From positions 169,777,341-169,841,340 of the forward strand of contig CM041293.1 in assembly GCA_023052935.1 (NCBI GenBank): 64,000 nucleotides of DNA. The letters run 5' to 3'. Positions 10,360-21,300 of this stretch are shown one piece after another. The position numbers were made by a program, and so were the translations under genes. The stretch comes from Piezodorus guildinii (Eukaryota > Arthropoda > Insecta > Hemiptera > Pentatomidae). Each line of letters starts with the position of its first letter. The stretch's first letter is position 1. Under the pieces are notes generated by a model. The model was not told the DNA's origin and did not search any database. It worked only from the letters and a program-made list of their open reading frames with translations.

Positions 10360-12420
10360 GATCAATCCTTTTTATGCCTTTATTTTTAAGATCCCACCAA
10401 GCGTTCAATATTTCCCTGATGATGGAATTAGTGAGCCACGACGTATTTCCAAGGGCTTCCAATACACTCCTAGAGTCTGCAGCAATGAACCAGTTTTTCG
10501 TTTCTGATCCAATAAGCCAATGAAGAGCCTTTAGGATGGCTGTCCCTTCTCCACTGAAAACAGAACACTCTTCTGGTGAGCTGAAAAGGAGTTGTTGCTG
10601 TTTAATTTTTACTGCACAACCTACACTTTTTTCCATTTTCGAGGCGTCCGTGTATATAACGGAGAAGTTGTTACTAATAACTCTCTAACAGTTCAAGGAA
10701 ACAATTATGTGATTCTAGTGGACATTTCTTTGAGTATTTTGACATTGCCTTGTCAACGATTGGTCTGTTACTCTTCCATCGAGGTATTTCCATGTCCGGG
10801 GAAGGTTTTATGGTCCTTAAATTCATATTTAAAGTCCTTAGCGATGTGACGACTAGCTGTTTGAATGCACTATTTTCTATATTTTTTAAGCCACGGTTTA
10901 CTTGATTTTCTGCAAACAATTTTGAATTTAGAGGATGAAGAGGGCGTGATTTCAAATTTGCTACGTACTTTAGGGTCAAATATTCTCTACGCATTTGTAA
11001 AGAGGGTTCTCCGGACTCAATATACAAGCTCTCGACTGGAGAGGTTCTGAAAGCTCCCGTACATATCCGGAGTGCCGTATTGTGCACAGAGTCTAACATT
11101 CTAAGTATTGTTTTAGTGCCCGTTCCATAGATCTGAGCGCCATGTTCTATTACGCTTCTTACTACATGCTGATATACCTTTAAGAGTGTGTGTCTGTCAG
11201 CTCCCAAATTGGTATGAGAAATACACTTAAGAATACCGAGTCTTTTAGTGCATTCATCTTTCAATTGTTTTATATGGTAAATCTAGCTTAGCCTTTTATC
11301 TAGGATCATTCCCAGATAGAAATATCCTTCAACATACTCAATAACAGAGCCAGATACTGTTAGTAGTGGATTCTCTTGATACCTTTTATGTCTACTGAAA
11401 TGCATACGTTTGCTTTTCGAAGCTGATAGTCTGAACCCAGCACTTTTTGACCAGTTTTCTACTTTTTCCAATGCGTCCTGTAGCTTCCATTGAATGTATG
11501 TTAGGAATTTACTGCGAGTGTTAATGACAATATCATCAGCAAAAAGAAAACATTTACAGGTTTACGAATAGTAGACATTATTCCATTGATTGCTAGTAGG
11601 AACAACGTTGCGCTAAGAGGAGACCCTTGTGGGGTGCCGTTTTCTAAGAAATGATCTGAGGAAAATTTGTTATCTACTCTCACACAAAATTTTCTTTCAG
11701 TTAGGAATTTGTGAATGTATGTCCACATTTTTTTTTTTTTTTTTTTTTTTTTTTCGGTTGGCGCGACAGGCCTTTAAGGCCCTTGGCCGCGCGGTATGGT
11801 TTATATTCCACACCGCGATACTCGATGAAATTTTATAGGGTAGGGTCATCACTCCCTACGCCTATTTTTGTGGGTAGCTATCAATTTGCTGACGGGTCCC
11901 ACAAACCCGGGGGAGATTGTGAGTGAATCCCCATTTATTAGTATGCTTGAAAAAAGCCCTCCTGGGACTGGGATTCGAACTAACAACTTCAGCGTGGCAG
12001 GCTAGCGCACTAACCACTCAGCCACGGACTCCCCATTAGTCCACATATTTCCTTCTATTCCTAATTCTGTTAGAATTTCCAATGTTCGACCTCTGTCTAT
12101 TGTGTCGTAAGCTTTCTCTAGGTCAAGGAAAACTGCTATTAGATGTTCTTTAAGAGAAAAGGCTTCCTGCACTTCCAGGCTTAAAGACAATAAGAAATCA
12201 ATTGTTGAACGCTGTTTCCTAAAGCCAAATTGGTTTTTAGATAGTATATGCTTACTCTTTAATATATCTACAAGTCTTATGTTTACCATACTTTCCTGGA
12301 TTTTTGAGATGCATGAGAGTAGGGAAATGGGTCGGAAATCTTTCGGTTGTCTGCAATTTTCTTTTTTAGGAATGAGCACTATTATTGACTTTCTCCAGTT
12401 TGAGGAGAATCCCTATTCAA
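10360..12420 (-). pseudogene. I-type LINE 'B', left-arm copy: RT + RNase H N-half, SINE-interrupted
   Basis: Minus-strand order: RT fingers (IPKKENCRQPKDFRPISLLS, FGFRKQRSTIDFLL), VFLDLEKAYDTID, then the SINE, then KFLTERKFCVRV, NGTPQGSPLSATLFL, a FADD box (reached only through a frameshift near 11,553), LDSVHNTALRICTGAFRTSP, and the first half of RNase H (GCAVKIKQQQLLFSSPEE..., AADSRSVLEALG) down to about 10,360, where homology ends in mid-domain. The intact counterpart is at 61.06-62.70 kb. Frame breaks lie near 10,670, 11,270 and 11,490-11,560. It lacks gag, endonuclease and a 3' tail. Confidence 0.85.
11721..12046 (-). mobile_element. tRNA-derived SINE, copy 2, inserted in RT of LINE B
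   Basis: The 8-bp TSD GTCCACAT is at 11721-11728 and 12039-12046. The SINE body between them ends in a ~27-bp poly(T) (poly(A) on its own strand). Its head reads GTGGCTGAGTGG on the minus strand. The uninterrupted target is preserved in the right arm (about 61,418-61,425), which proves the insertion and fixes its ends. The long homogeneous A-tail suggests a recent event. Confidence 0.95.
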
Positions 12421-12790
12421 TCATGATGTTATATAGCTTCCGACGGTCTATGGAATCATAAGCCTTTTTAAAATCGCTATAAAGTTGATGGACTACACCG
12501 TTGTATTCCAGCTTCTTCTCCTAATATTTGACGTCGGGAAAATATTTGATCAATAGTCGAGCGATTCCGCCTAAAACCACATTGGTAATCTCCGATAATT
12601 TTCTCAGCGTATACCGTGATTCGGCTAGTTACTAGAATATAGTATAGCGTACTGGGAGAAGAGAGATCCCACGATAGTTGTTACAATCCGTCCTCGGTCC
12701 TTTTTTGTAAATCGGAATAAGTATTGATTCTTTCCATTCTTCGGGCATTTTTCATTTTCCCAGATCTTGTGACGTAAATCGAACGCCCTA
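12420..12790 (-). pseudogene. LINE 'E' RT fragment, left-arm copy
   Basis: This is a different LINE family from B and F. The right-arm counterpart reads IPIHKKG, YRGISLLPV, IIGDYQCGFRRNRSTIDQIF and YNGVVHQLYIDFKK, the finger and palm entry motifs of an RTE/CR1-like RT. Here the same sequence is frameshifted. It is an internal fragment with neither element end present, fused to F upstream and B downstream. Confidence 0.75.
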
Positions 12791-13490
12791 CTCACATATT
12801 TTAGTTCACAAAATACCACAAACAGTCATGGATTCCTCTGTAATATAACATCTGCAATTAGTTTTTATTAAGCACCAGTAGCTATTCGAAGACCGGTATT
12901 TCGTAAAGGATCGAATAGTTTTAGAGTTCGACTTGAGGCAGAGTTAAAAGCACTGCAACCATGGTCTAATTTTGGCCTTATGAGAGTCCTTAACAGTAAC
13001 CATGCTTTTACGATCAGCACCCCAACTAGTGTTACTAACCATCTTGAAGAGATTGTGAAAACAGAGGCAATTAGCTTTTAGTTGCTTCAGATGTGGAGAC
13101 CAGCTAAGTGTGCGATCGTAGGTCACACACAGGTATTTGACTGTATTAGAAAGAGTGAGTGGTTGGTTGGCTATCTTTAGGGATGATAGTGAAATTGGTT
13201 GTCTTTTGCTGAAAAGAATCGCTACAGTCTTTTGAGGTGATATGGTAAAACCGTAGTCATTAAGCCAGTCACTGAAGTTATCTAAAGCCGATTGTATCTT
13301 GTCATGTAAATCTGGCACCAGGTTTACTGCAGTATCAAGTACAAGATCGTCCGCGTAGAGCATACTCTTGACCGGCAAGTTGACTACTCCTAACACCTCA
13401 TTAAAACAGATACGAAAAATTGTTGTACTCTAGACGCATTCTCGAGTCACGTCATTTTCTTATTCATATTCCCGAGGGAACACATCAGCG
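12790..13490 (-). pseudogene. LINE 'F' RT fragment with YADD, left-arm copy
   Basis: Minus-strand frame 13396-12944 reads VKSMLYADDLVL (catalytic YADD box), FTISPQKTVAILFSK, VKYLCVTYDRTLSW and SNTSWGADRKSM, the palm-thumb part of an RT of the Jockey/I type. Upstream sequence includes a TQGC-like motif. Downstream it continues as a decayed NTGLRIATGA block and LKYVSRAFDLRH before joining E near 12,750. The copy in the right arm is nearly identical. Confidence 0.8.
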
Positions 13491-14014
13491 AGTCTAACCT
13501 TGAATATTCTATCTGGAAAAAGTTAGAGATGAAAGCAAGGATATATTATGGAGAAATAATTTATACTCAAAGAAATGATAATAAATTAAAAGTGAATCAT
13601 AAATTTCAAAAAAAGACAAGATCCATAATCAACCTTAAAAACAGAAAAATTAAGTATCGGTAATATTACTAAAAGGAAAAAAAAAATTCGATTCTAGTAG
13701 TAATAGTGAGTAGACAAAGGAAAATTTTATTTGATTATTTTAATCACTGATTCTTTAAAAATATAAAGAGATTTTTTTTTTTTGAAACATATTTATTGAT
13801 ATCTACAACTGTATTTAAAAAAAAATACATCAAGTAAATGTGATAGATAAAGGGATTATATTTTGAAATACCTTCACTATTGTATTTTTATATTCAAAAA
13901 AATTTTTCGTAAAGGATATTATAAAAATATACGACCAGTAAATATATATTTATTTATTCGGCAATATTAAAATCTGTCACAATGGACAATATTAATATCG
14001 CTACCAATATTATG
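13490..14014 (-). other. AT-rich part of left arm containing two LINE 3'-tail scraps
   Basis: Read on the minus strand, 13,950-14,010 gives a tattaatattgtcc...gaataaataaata tail closely like the last 60 bp of Jockey A (9,020-9,075). The 13,770-13,815 segment gives acagttgtagatatcaataa followed by an A-tract. No gene is visible otherwise. Confidence 0.5.
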
Positions 14015-14376
14015 CAACCAAATTGAATAGACAATACATATCTCTCCACAGTCTTGGTTGCGCTTATGTTGAACATTTAATTTATTCGCAATTTGTTCTA
14101 CTTCTATTTCTGGCTTTTCATACAGAAAAAGTAACACTAAGCTATCCCTATTTCTGTTTAAGAATCCAAACTTATCAACTTCTCTCAAAGAAAGTAAGCC
14201 CTATCCAACACTGACTACTCAGTTCTTTATTTGTTTATCACCGAACAATAATATTTTCATAATAACCATGTATTTCAGCACGAGACTCATCAGTAAAGAT
14301 TTAAATTCATCACCCATCTTTTCAAAAAATGTATCAAACATTCAGCCTATTCTCTAATTGCCTTTCCTGCTGAATG
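14015..14376. repeat. Dispersed ~360-bp repeat 'R', left-arm copy
   Basis: Nearly the same sequence occurs at 17067-17429 and 48165-48527 (inside array units, same orientation) and inverted at about 59,100-59,462 (right arm). The minus strand carries a partly open frame (REVDKFGFLNRNRDS..., EKPEIEVE, ANKLNVQHKRNQDCG) that survives in all four copies with substitutions. It may be an exon relic or a LINE 3' UTR; in the arms it is followed by a Jockey-like tail. I do not recognise the protein. Confidence 0.7.
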
Positions 14377-15723
14377 ATTTTTTTTCCGGACTTCTCCCAC
14401 CATGTTTTTCCTTTTATCATATTTTTTCGGGATGCAACAAACGGTTAAATCTCCTGTTGGGCATCCAGAAATTTAGGAAAATGGTCTATCCCAAGTTGTA
14501 TATCAGTTACATTGGGAAGAAGGATTGCTTAGAACAAAACATTATGTTGAAGGTTAGTTAGAATATGACTTTTTTAACTTGGTTATGGAATTCCCTTCAA
14601 AATTAAAAAAAAATGTTATGGAAATCTTAGATTTATTTTAGGAAACCACGCATTTTCCCCTAAGCCATAAATAATGTTACTAGATATCCAAGGTTTATTG
14701 GAGTTCTTGGTTCATCCCCTTATTTAGGAAAACATCAAAAGGAAGGGTATGTTTCGGACTTAGCTTAGCAAGTTTTACAACCCAGTTGAAGCCCTTAGGT
14801 AAGCAATAAAAGTTGTCATCCTTTCAGCCCTCAGGTACCCTTTGAAGGGTAGGTACTTTTATCAGGATAGTTATTACAGGTTGTGTGGACATTTTTCTTG
14901 AGATTAAATAACTCTGATGAAAAAAATATGTTTAAATAACCCTAAATAGAATGGTACCTATGGAATTACTTAAAACCAAAAGTACATCAGATTATTAAAA
15001 AAGGAAAAAAAAAGTTTATTTTTTGTTGAAATCTAAACAGATTTTATCGATAGTGCTTCGATCAATCACTAACATCATACATAACAATCTAGATGCAAAA
15101 CATGCAAGGTAATATTCCTAGAAGTAATCAGACACAAAACATTTTTAAGTATGTAAAAATATACATCTAGATAATAAGGAAATGAAAAACGCAGCAAATT
15201 ATTAAATTACATTTAAAAAACCTAGGGAAGTACTCGCCTCTCTCAACTTTTAATTAACGGTAGTCCATATCTTTAAAAAATAATTTAAAGAGTTCAAAAA
15301 AAAGAATGCTTGGAATATCCTCAAAGACATGCATTTACGTTTCCATCAATTTTCAATAAAATAGTTCATCAACCCGTTGCTTTACGAACATTGACACAAT
15401 GATTTCCAAAATTTATCATACCGTCTGGATAACTTAATTCAGTAACAGTGGATCCACCAAAAAACTATTTTCTGCTATCTCCTCATCTTATAAACACACA
15501 GCAATATATATTATACATAAGTACACTTCTAGTACTATGGGAAAATAAAGGATTAATAAAGAATCAAGTTTAATTAAGGCTGGTTGTATAATTTCTATTC
15601 AAAACAATCTTACATACTACACTGTACAATAATATATTTACAATTTATGTCTAACAACTATTCTTATTTCAATTATATACACAAAGTCCCACGAATATCT
15701 TTTACATAAAAAATAAATTCGCA

Positions 15724-16405
15724 TTAATCAGAAATATTATAAATAATAAACATAACTTTATTGAGAAAAGGTTCTCTCTCCGACCTGGGCAATGTCCTGG
15801 CGTATTCCATAACAGCATCACCGTAGCTCTTTGGTCCCTTGTAACTTCTGTTTTCTGGATCATTATACATTTCTCTGTCCTGAAAAAAAACAAAACAAAA
15901 AAACATTAAAATCCATTCGTAATTAATAGTTCAATTGTAACTTTGGAAGTTAACGATGGTTAGATTTAATTAGGGCTAAACTGAAGAAATGTTTTATTTT
16001 TTGGAAGGAAAATAATATACGATAAAAAATCACGAATCACTTGACTACAAATAATAAATAGGTACTCACCATTTTGTGATTCTCCAATCTCATGAACTGG
16101 ATGCATAACTCTGAGTGCTGCCTGTTCTCCAATCTCTGCATCTCTCGGATGAAGAGGCCTCGTTCTTTGCTCGAAAGAAATCCCAAAGCGTAGCCGATTG
16201 CTTTAACCATATTCAAAATCTTCCAATTTTCCTGAATCGCTGCTGGAGATACTAAAAACAAAATAAAATTTAGTTATGAGAACATTTTGTAGTGATGCAA
16301 ATAAATAGTAGCACTAGAATTTAGAGGAATATAAATTACTTAAGCTAAATATGTTGAAATAAAATACTTACAATCAATTTGAGCGTGTCTCCTTCTATGG
16401 TCCAT
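15724..16405 (-). CDS. Three-exon gene of unknown function, array copy 1 (predicted 123 aa)
   Basis: Minus-strand exons: 16405-16372, 16251-16070 and 15879-15724. Splice sites: intron 1 opens with gtaagta and closes with tttttag (120 nt, phase 1); intron 2 opens with gtgagta and closes with a T-tract plus cag (190 nt, phase 0). The ATG at 16405-16403 is the first in frame; an in-frame TAG lies ~55 nt upstream. The protein starts MDHRRRHAQID and is helical and charged. Exon 2 has AIGYALGFLSSKERGLFIRE and two RLEN stretches. Exon 3 has AVMEYARTLPRSEREPFLNK and ends YNISD-stop. The two segments look like an internal duplicate (A-I/V...L...ER..F) and weakly resemble the BESS protein-interaction motif. 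No signal peptide or membrane segment is seen. The family is not recognised, and expression is unproven. Confidence 0.6.
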
Positions 16406-16409
16406 GATG

Positions 16410-16600
16410 TGCAGAAAAATATAGCTCAAGGTATGGTACACTGAAGATAGCTAAGGAGATATTACTTTAAGAAGCAAGGTATGGGAATTAAGCATTGGTT
16501 CTATTGAGGACAGTAAGGGATGGTGGGGGACCTGTCTCCTTCCCGGCCTTCTCATTGGCTCCCGTCTTCCCCCACCACTCTACTTTGACATCAATTCAAC
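16410..16600 (-). promoter_or_regulatory. Promoter-like region of the array gene
   Basis: Just upstream of exon 1, and GC-rich against the AT-rich background. On the minus strand it has two CCAAT boxes (plus-strand ATTGG at 16494-16498 and 16554-16558) and a TATATTTT stretch very close to the ATG. A perfect 10-bp inverted repeat (16521-16530 tggtggggga and 16568-16577 tcccccacca) brackets the upstream CCAAT box. The segment is conserved in all readable units and is the most persistent landmark through the degraded units. Promoter activity is inferred. Confidence 0.5.
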
Positions 16601-17066
16601 TTGTAATAATTTGCATTTAATTAAAATATATTTTAATAAAAATATTTAATATTCAATACTCAGTATAATATGCAACATTTGCTGATTTAATAAAGTATAC
16701 AATAAAAAGACCTTAGGGCGCGTTTTAGAGGGTGAAGCGGTAGCGGATCAAAAGTATTACGAATTACGTAATTTCCCATTTTTATTAATGCATAAAACAT
16801 ATATAAATATCCGGGTGGTAAAATTTTTGTACGGTCATATATTTTAGCTTTTTAAAATTAAAAAAAAAAAAAATGTTTTAACAAATTAATTAATTGTTTG
16901 TTGTAAAATACTCTCCCAATCAAGCACTATTTGTTTCATAACAACGTTTTCATTTTGAATATCGTATTTCCTCAGTTTTCCTTGTAGTTGGTCCTAAAAA
17001 TAGTTATTTAAATTTTAACGAAACGGTGGAAGAGGGATTTTGAGAACATTTAGTAATGTGTTATAC

Positions 17067-17429
17067 AACCAAAGCTGAATAGACAACGTATATCTTTCCA
17101 CAGTCTTGGTTGCGCTTATGTTTAACATTTAATTTATTCGCAGTTTTTTCTACTTCTATTTCTGGCTTTTCATACAGAAAAAGTAACACTAAGCTTTCCC
17201 TATTTCTGTCTAAGAATCCGAACTTATCAACTTCTCTCAAAGAAAGTCAGCCCTATCCAACACTGACTACTCAGTTCTTTATTTGTTTATCACCGAACAA
17301 TAATATTTTCATAATAACCATGTATTTCAGCACGAGACTCATCTGTAAAGATTTAAATTCATCACCCTTCTTTTTAAAAAATGTATCAAACATTCAGCCT
17401 ATTCTCTAATTGCCTTTCCTGCTGAATGA
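17067..17429. repeat. Repeat R inside array unit 1
   Basis: Same orientation as the left-arm copy at 14015-14376. A plus-strand frame of 99 codons crosses it, but it is a low-complexity shadow. The partly conserved minus frame is the more plausible remnant. Homology to the arm copies begins at caaccaaa and stops after gctgaatgattttt. Confidence 0.7.
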
Positions 17430-17439
17430 TTTTTATTAT

Positions 17440-17990
17440 ATTTTTATAAACAAGGATTTTTACTCCCCAAAAGCAAATATAGGGCCATCTGCTGGTTTTG
17501 AACTTTCGACCTTAAGCATAGAGAGCTGTTATGCTAGCCACTACTCAACAGATGACCCTTTATGCATTCAAAAAGTAGTTAAGGATTAATATGTCTAAGG
17601 TCACGGGTTCAAACCCGGCAGATTCAAACACCTTGTTGAATGTATCCAGGGTCACCTGTGGTGCAGTGGCTAGCATATCATTCTTCTATCCACTAGATAG
17701 CGAGTTCATACCTGGCAGATGGCCCTATATTTGCTTTTAGGGAGTAAAAATCCTTGGTTATTTCGTCCTTTAAAAGAGGCTGTTATGCTAGCCACTACTC
17801 CACAGGTGATCCTGGATGCATTCCGCAAGGTGTTAAAGTTAAATATGCCCATGGCCACGGGTTCAAACCCGGCAGATTCAAACACCTTGTTAAATGCATT
17901 GAGGGCCACCTGTGGAGTAGTGGCTAGCATAACAGCCTTCTCTGCTTAAGGTCGCAAGTCTAAAACCAGCAAATCATCCTATGTTTGTGC
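17440..17990. mobile_element. Cluster of tRNA-like SINE heads in both orientations
   Basis: A 77-nt tRNA-like monomer on the minus strand (17482-17558) has a fully pairable 7-bp acceptor stem (GGGTCAT with ATGGCCC, one G-T pair) and a GTGGCTAGCA D-arm region. A plus-strand monomer (17649-17725) pairs 6 of 7. Another plus copy starts at 17903. Between them is a T-arm-like cgggttcaaacccg with an attcaaacaccttgtt linker, present twice ~250 bp apart. The tails of the opposed copies (agggccatat/tttgcttttggggagt) are inverted repeats of each other. Not functional tRNAs: anticodon arms are poor. Confidence 0.7.
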
Positions 17991-18221
17991 ACCACAGATG
18001 ACTCTTAAAAAGATTTATTAAGTGGAACTCTTCAAAGATCCCTATCTAAAGTAAACCTGGATAGGCAAAACTTAAGACTCCCGCTGCAACCGTCGGATTA
18101 AGCATAGTAACATAAAGTGGTGTTAAATGGATAAACGACAAAAAGTTTTAATAAAAATGTTAAGTTCTTGGTAGCAAAACTTCATTAAAATTAACTGTAT
18201 AAAATGGGTACAAGAAATTTT

Positions 18222-18385
18222 GAAATTGACTAAAAAATTATGAATTTGATTGAAAAAAATATGAATTTGACTGAAAAAATTATGAATTTGACTGAAAAAA
18301 TTATGAACTTGACTGAAAAAATTATGAATTTGATGAAAAAATTATGAATTTGACTGAAAAAATTATGAATTTGACTGAAAAAAAG
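18222..18385. repeat. 20-bp minisatellite, seven copies
   Basis: The period is aaaaattatgaatttgactg with minor variants (gattg, aacttg). It ends exactly at the unit junction. The same seven copies in the same variant order occur at 49317-49480. Confidence 0.9.
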
Positions 18386-21300
18386 CATATGTTGAAGGTT
18401 AGTTAGAATATGACTTTTTTAACTTGGTTATGAAATTCCCTCAAAATTAAAAAAAAATGTTATGGAAATCTAGATTTATTTTAGGAAACCAGTTTTCCCT
18501 AAGCCTAAATAATGTTATAGATTCCAAGTTATTGGAAGTTTTGTTATCCCCTATTAGAAACATAAAAGGGTATTTACGATTACTTAGAAGTTTTACAACC
18601 CTTAACCCTTAGGTAATAAAATTTCCTTTCACACCTAGAACTTTAGGAGGTATTTATATTTATACAAGTTAAATTTTAAATAATTAAAAAAATCTGATAA
18701 AAAATATTTTAAAAACCTAATAAATTAAATAAAAAATTTAAAACATAAAGAAAAAATTATTTTTTTAAATAAAAAATTTTTCGTAATCGAAACACTAAAT
18801 CAAGCCTAACAATTAATCAAAATCAATAAACTAGAATAAAAATTTTAGAAAATTTTAAATAATAAAAAAAACTGATAAAGTAAAATAAATACATTAATAA
18901 AAATAATTTAAAAACCTATTAACCTACTAATTTAAAAATAATACTTAAAAAATAATTTAAATTCAAAAAAATATAATGTTAAAATCTAAAAAAATTTCTT
19001 AAAATTTCAAAAAAATTAACTTTTACAATTCACAAAAAATTTTATAACCTTTGATAATTAATCAAACTTCACAAATACATTTTCTATATCAATATTTAAA
19101 AAACAATTATTATAAAAAACATTCTAATCTGGAAAATAAAATTAAAAAGAATAATTTAATTAATATTTAATTTATTCAAAAATTTACATTACTAACTATC
19201 AATAATTATACAATTTTTTAAAAAATCTTATCAATAATTAAAATTAATAAATTTATAAAAATAAATTCCTTATAAATAATAAAATCAAAACATTAGAAAA
19301 AGTTTTCCGAAACAATTTTATCATAAACTAATCTTTGTCAAATTATTTCCGATCATATCATTCTGTCAAAAAAAAAAGAAAAAAATTTAATCATTAACTT
19401 ATCATTGAATTTAATTTCTGATGTTAAATAGGAAAAAAAATAAATCGAATTAATAAAATATAATATTTAAAAATAGCTAAATGAAAAATATTTGTATTCA
19501 TATAAATCATAAATAGAGCCTCCCTTTCTACAATCCAACATCTGAAAGGCTTCTTTCCAAAACAATGAATCGACGTATTCAAATCAACAATTGAGATTAA
19601 AAAGAATAATTCTAAGAAATTCTGACAAATTGTATTAGAAATAATTACAAATATAATAAAATTATTAGTTAACATTTCTAGCAAATAAAGCAATTAATTT
19701 AAGGTAATAAATTAAAAATAGGTTGAATAAAGGTAGATAAGCTTGTCCTTTGTCATTAGGCTAGGACTAGTCGGTACTTGCTCCAATTACTTTAAAATCA
19801 ATATGTAAATTGCATTTTAAAATATCATAAAATTTTACATCAATTGCTTTATAATAAATATAAAAATATAATTTAAAGTTTTAAATTGATTAAAGAATTT
19901 AATAAAAATTTAAATTTATATTAATATATCAAAATTGATAAATTTTTACGATAAATATAAGTTTTTAATAAGTTAAAATTTTACAATTAAATAATTTTAA
20001 AATTTCTAATTTCCATTTTTTTAAAAATTATCATATTTCAATTTTCACTTTTTGAAGTTAAAAAGTTTACTTTTATAAAGAAAGATTTAAAAATTATAAT
20101 TGTTTAAACAAACATCAAGCTATTTGTTTCACATAGTTTCTTTGTAATAACATTACTATTCCTTTTTAGTTAAATACTTATTTTTAAAAAGTACATCGAT
20201 TTCAAACTTTTATATTTTATCAACTTCAAATACTTAACCTAATTTGTGCTATTTTACATTAATTACTAGTTTAAAATTCATGTCATCAAATCACACATCT
20301 TTAAATTATCAAAGATTCACTATTCTAATGCAAGATTACCTTTCAAATATTATACAGGTTTATTGTTTACACAAACCTTTTTTCAAAATTTAACCTATAT
20401 AATGCTTAGCTAAATTTAATTATAAAAGTTTAAAAAAGCATCACACGTACCCATATAACTTAATTCAAATGTTAATTGTTAAAGATTACAAAACGTTAAC
20501 ATTGCCTTTAAGGGTACAACAGATATCCTTGCTGTACACTCAACCAAGCCTTATCATTCAAAGCTAATTAATGGTTAGGTAAAGTTAAATCCGCAGATCC
20601 AAAACCTTAAGCACAGCACGGTATGCTAGTCCAATTATAAAACAATGCTACAAATAACAAACAAAATTTAAATTAACTAGTATGAAAACTATAATCTAAA
20701 TGAACTAAATCGAATTCAAAGATTTAAAAATAATGACAAAATTAAACTGAAAATTAAAAATTAAACTTGTGACTGTAAATATGAATTAAAGTTAGAATTT
20801 TAAAAATTAAAAATAAATTTATAGTTTTGAAAAATACTATAAATTTATAAAAATTTAAATATCAAATTTTATTATTGAAAAATAAAATTCGAAAATTATG
20901 TTATTAAAAATTTAATTTAGAAATTTTATATAAAAAAAAATTTAAAATTAAAAATTATTTTGAAAAATTATTAAGTAGAAATAAGAATTTTTAACTGCTA
21001 AAATTAATTTATTAAAAAATTTAATAGTGAATTTGAATTTATTAAAAATTAAATTCTAAAAAATAATTTATTTAACTTTAATTTAAAAAAATTTAATTAA
21101 AAAAGTAGTTATAGTTGAAAATTTTTATTAACATTTAAATTTAAAAAATTTAAATATAATTTATTTTATAACAATTCCTACAAAATAAAGTAATAATTTA
21201 ATTAATATCTTTACTTATTAAGAAATAAAGAAGGAAATTTATTAAAAGAATCAACATTAAAGCATAGTATTAAATTTAAAAACAAAACATTTACTAATGA

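Larger units (their letters stand above)
10450..14443. repeat. Left arm of a ~4-kb inverted repeat
   Basis: The segment is the reverse complement of 59012-62696, in the order (reading inward) B - E - F - LINE tails - R repeat. Homology stops at gaagcccttgga on the outer side and at ggatgcaacaaac on the inner side. Differences are scattered substitutions, small indels and the 310-bp SINE present only here. The arms therefore diverged after duplication and are not an assembly mirror image. Confidence 0.85.
14543..18387. repeat. First complete array unit (reference copy)
   Basis: Contents in plus order: ~1.1 kb AT-rich DNA downstream of the gene (14,543-15,723, no ORF seen), the minus-strand three-exon gene (15,724-16,405), its promoter-like region (16,410-16,600), AT-rich DNA (16,600-17,066), repeat R (17,067-17,429), a tRNA-like SINE cluster (17,440-17,990), a ~230-bp linker, and a 20-bp minisatellite (18,222-18,385). 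Base dropping begins in the minisatellite itself (a missing T near 18,329). Confidence 0.85.

Noticed and set aside
17110..17409. 99-codon ORF repeated exactly at 48,208-48,507
   Set aside because: Exact repetition follows from the tandem unit. The frame crosses repeat R on the strand opposite to its more conserved frame and is low-complexity Ser/Thr/Asn.
17482..17725. Functional tRNA genes
   Set aside because: Length and acceptor pairing are tRNA-like, but the anticodon arms and T arms are poor and copies are embedded in SINE tails.
17706..17949. Overlapping 74-76-codon ORFs on both strands
   Set aside because: They run through opposed tRNA-like SINE copies; their similarity to each other reflects the inverted repeats, not a protein.
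18222..18385. Regular 20-bp repeats resembling a CRISPR array
   Set aside because: Repeats are directly adjacent with no unique spacers, and the context is eukaryotic; it is a minisatellite.
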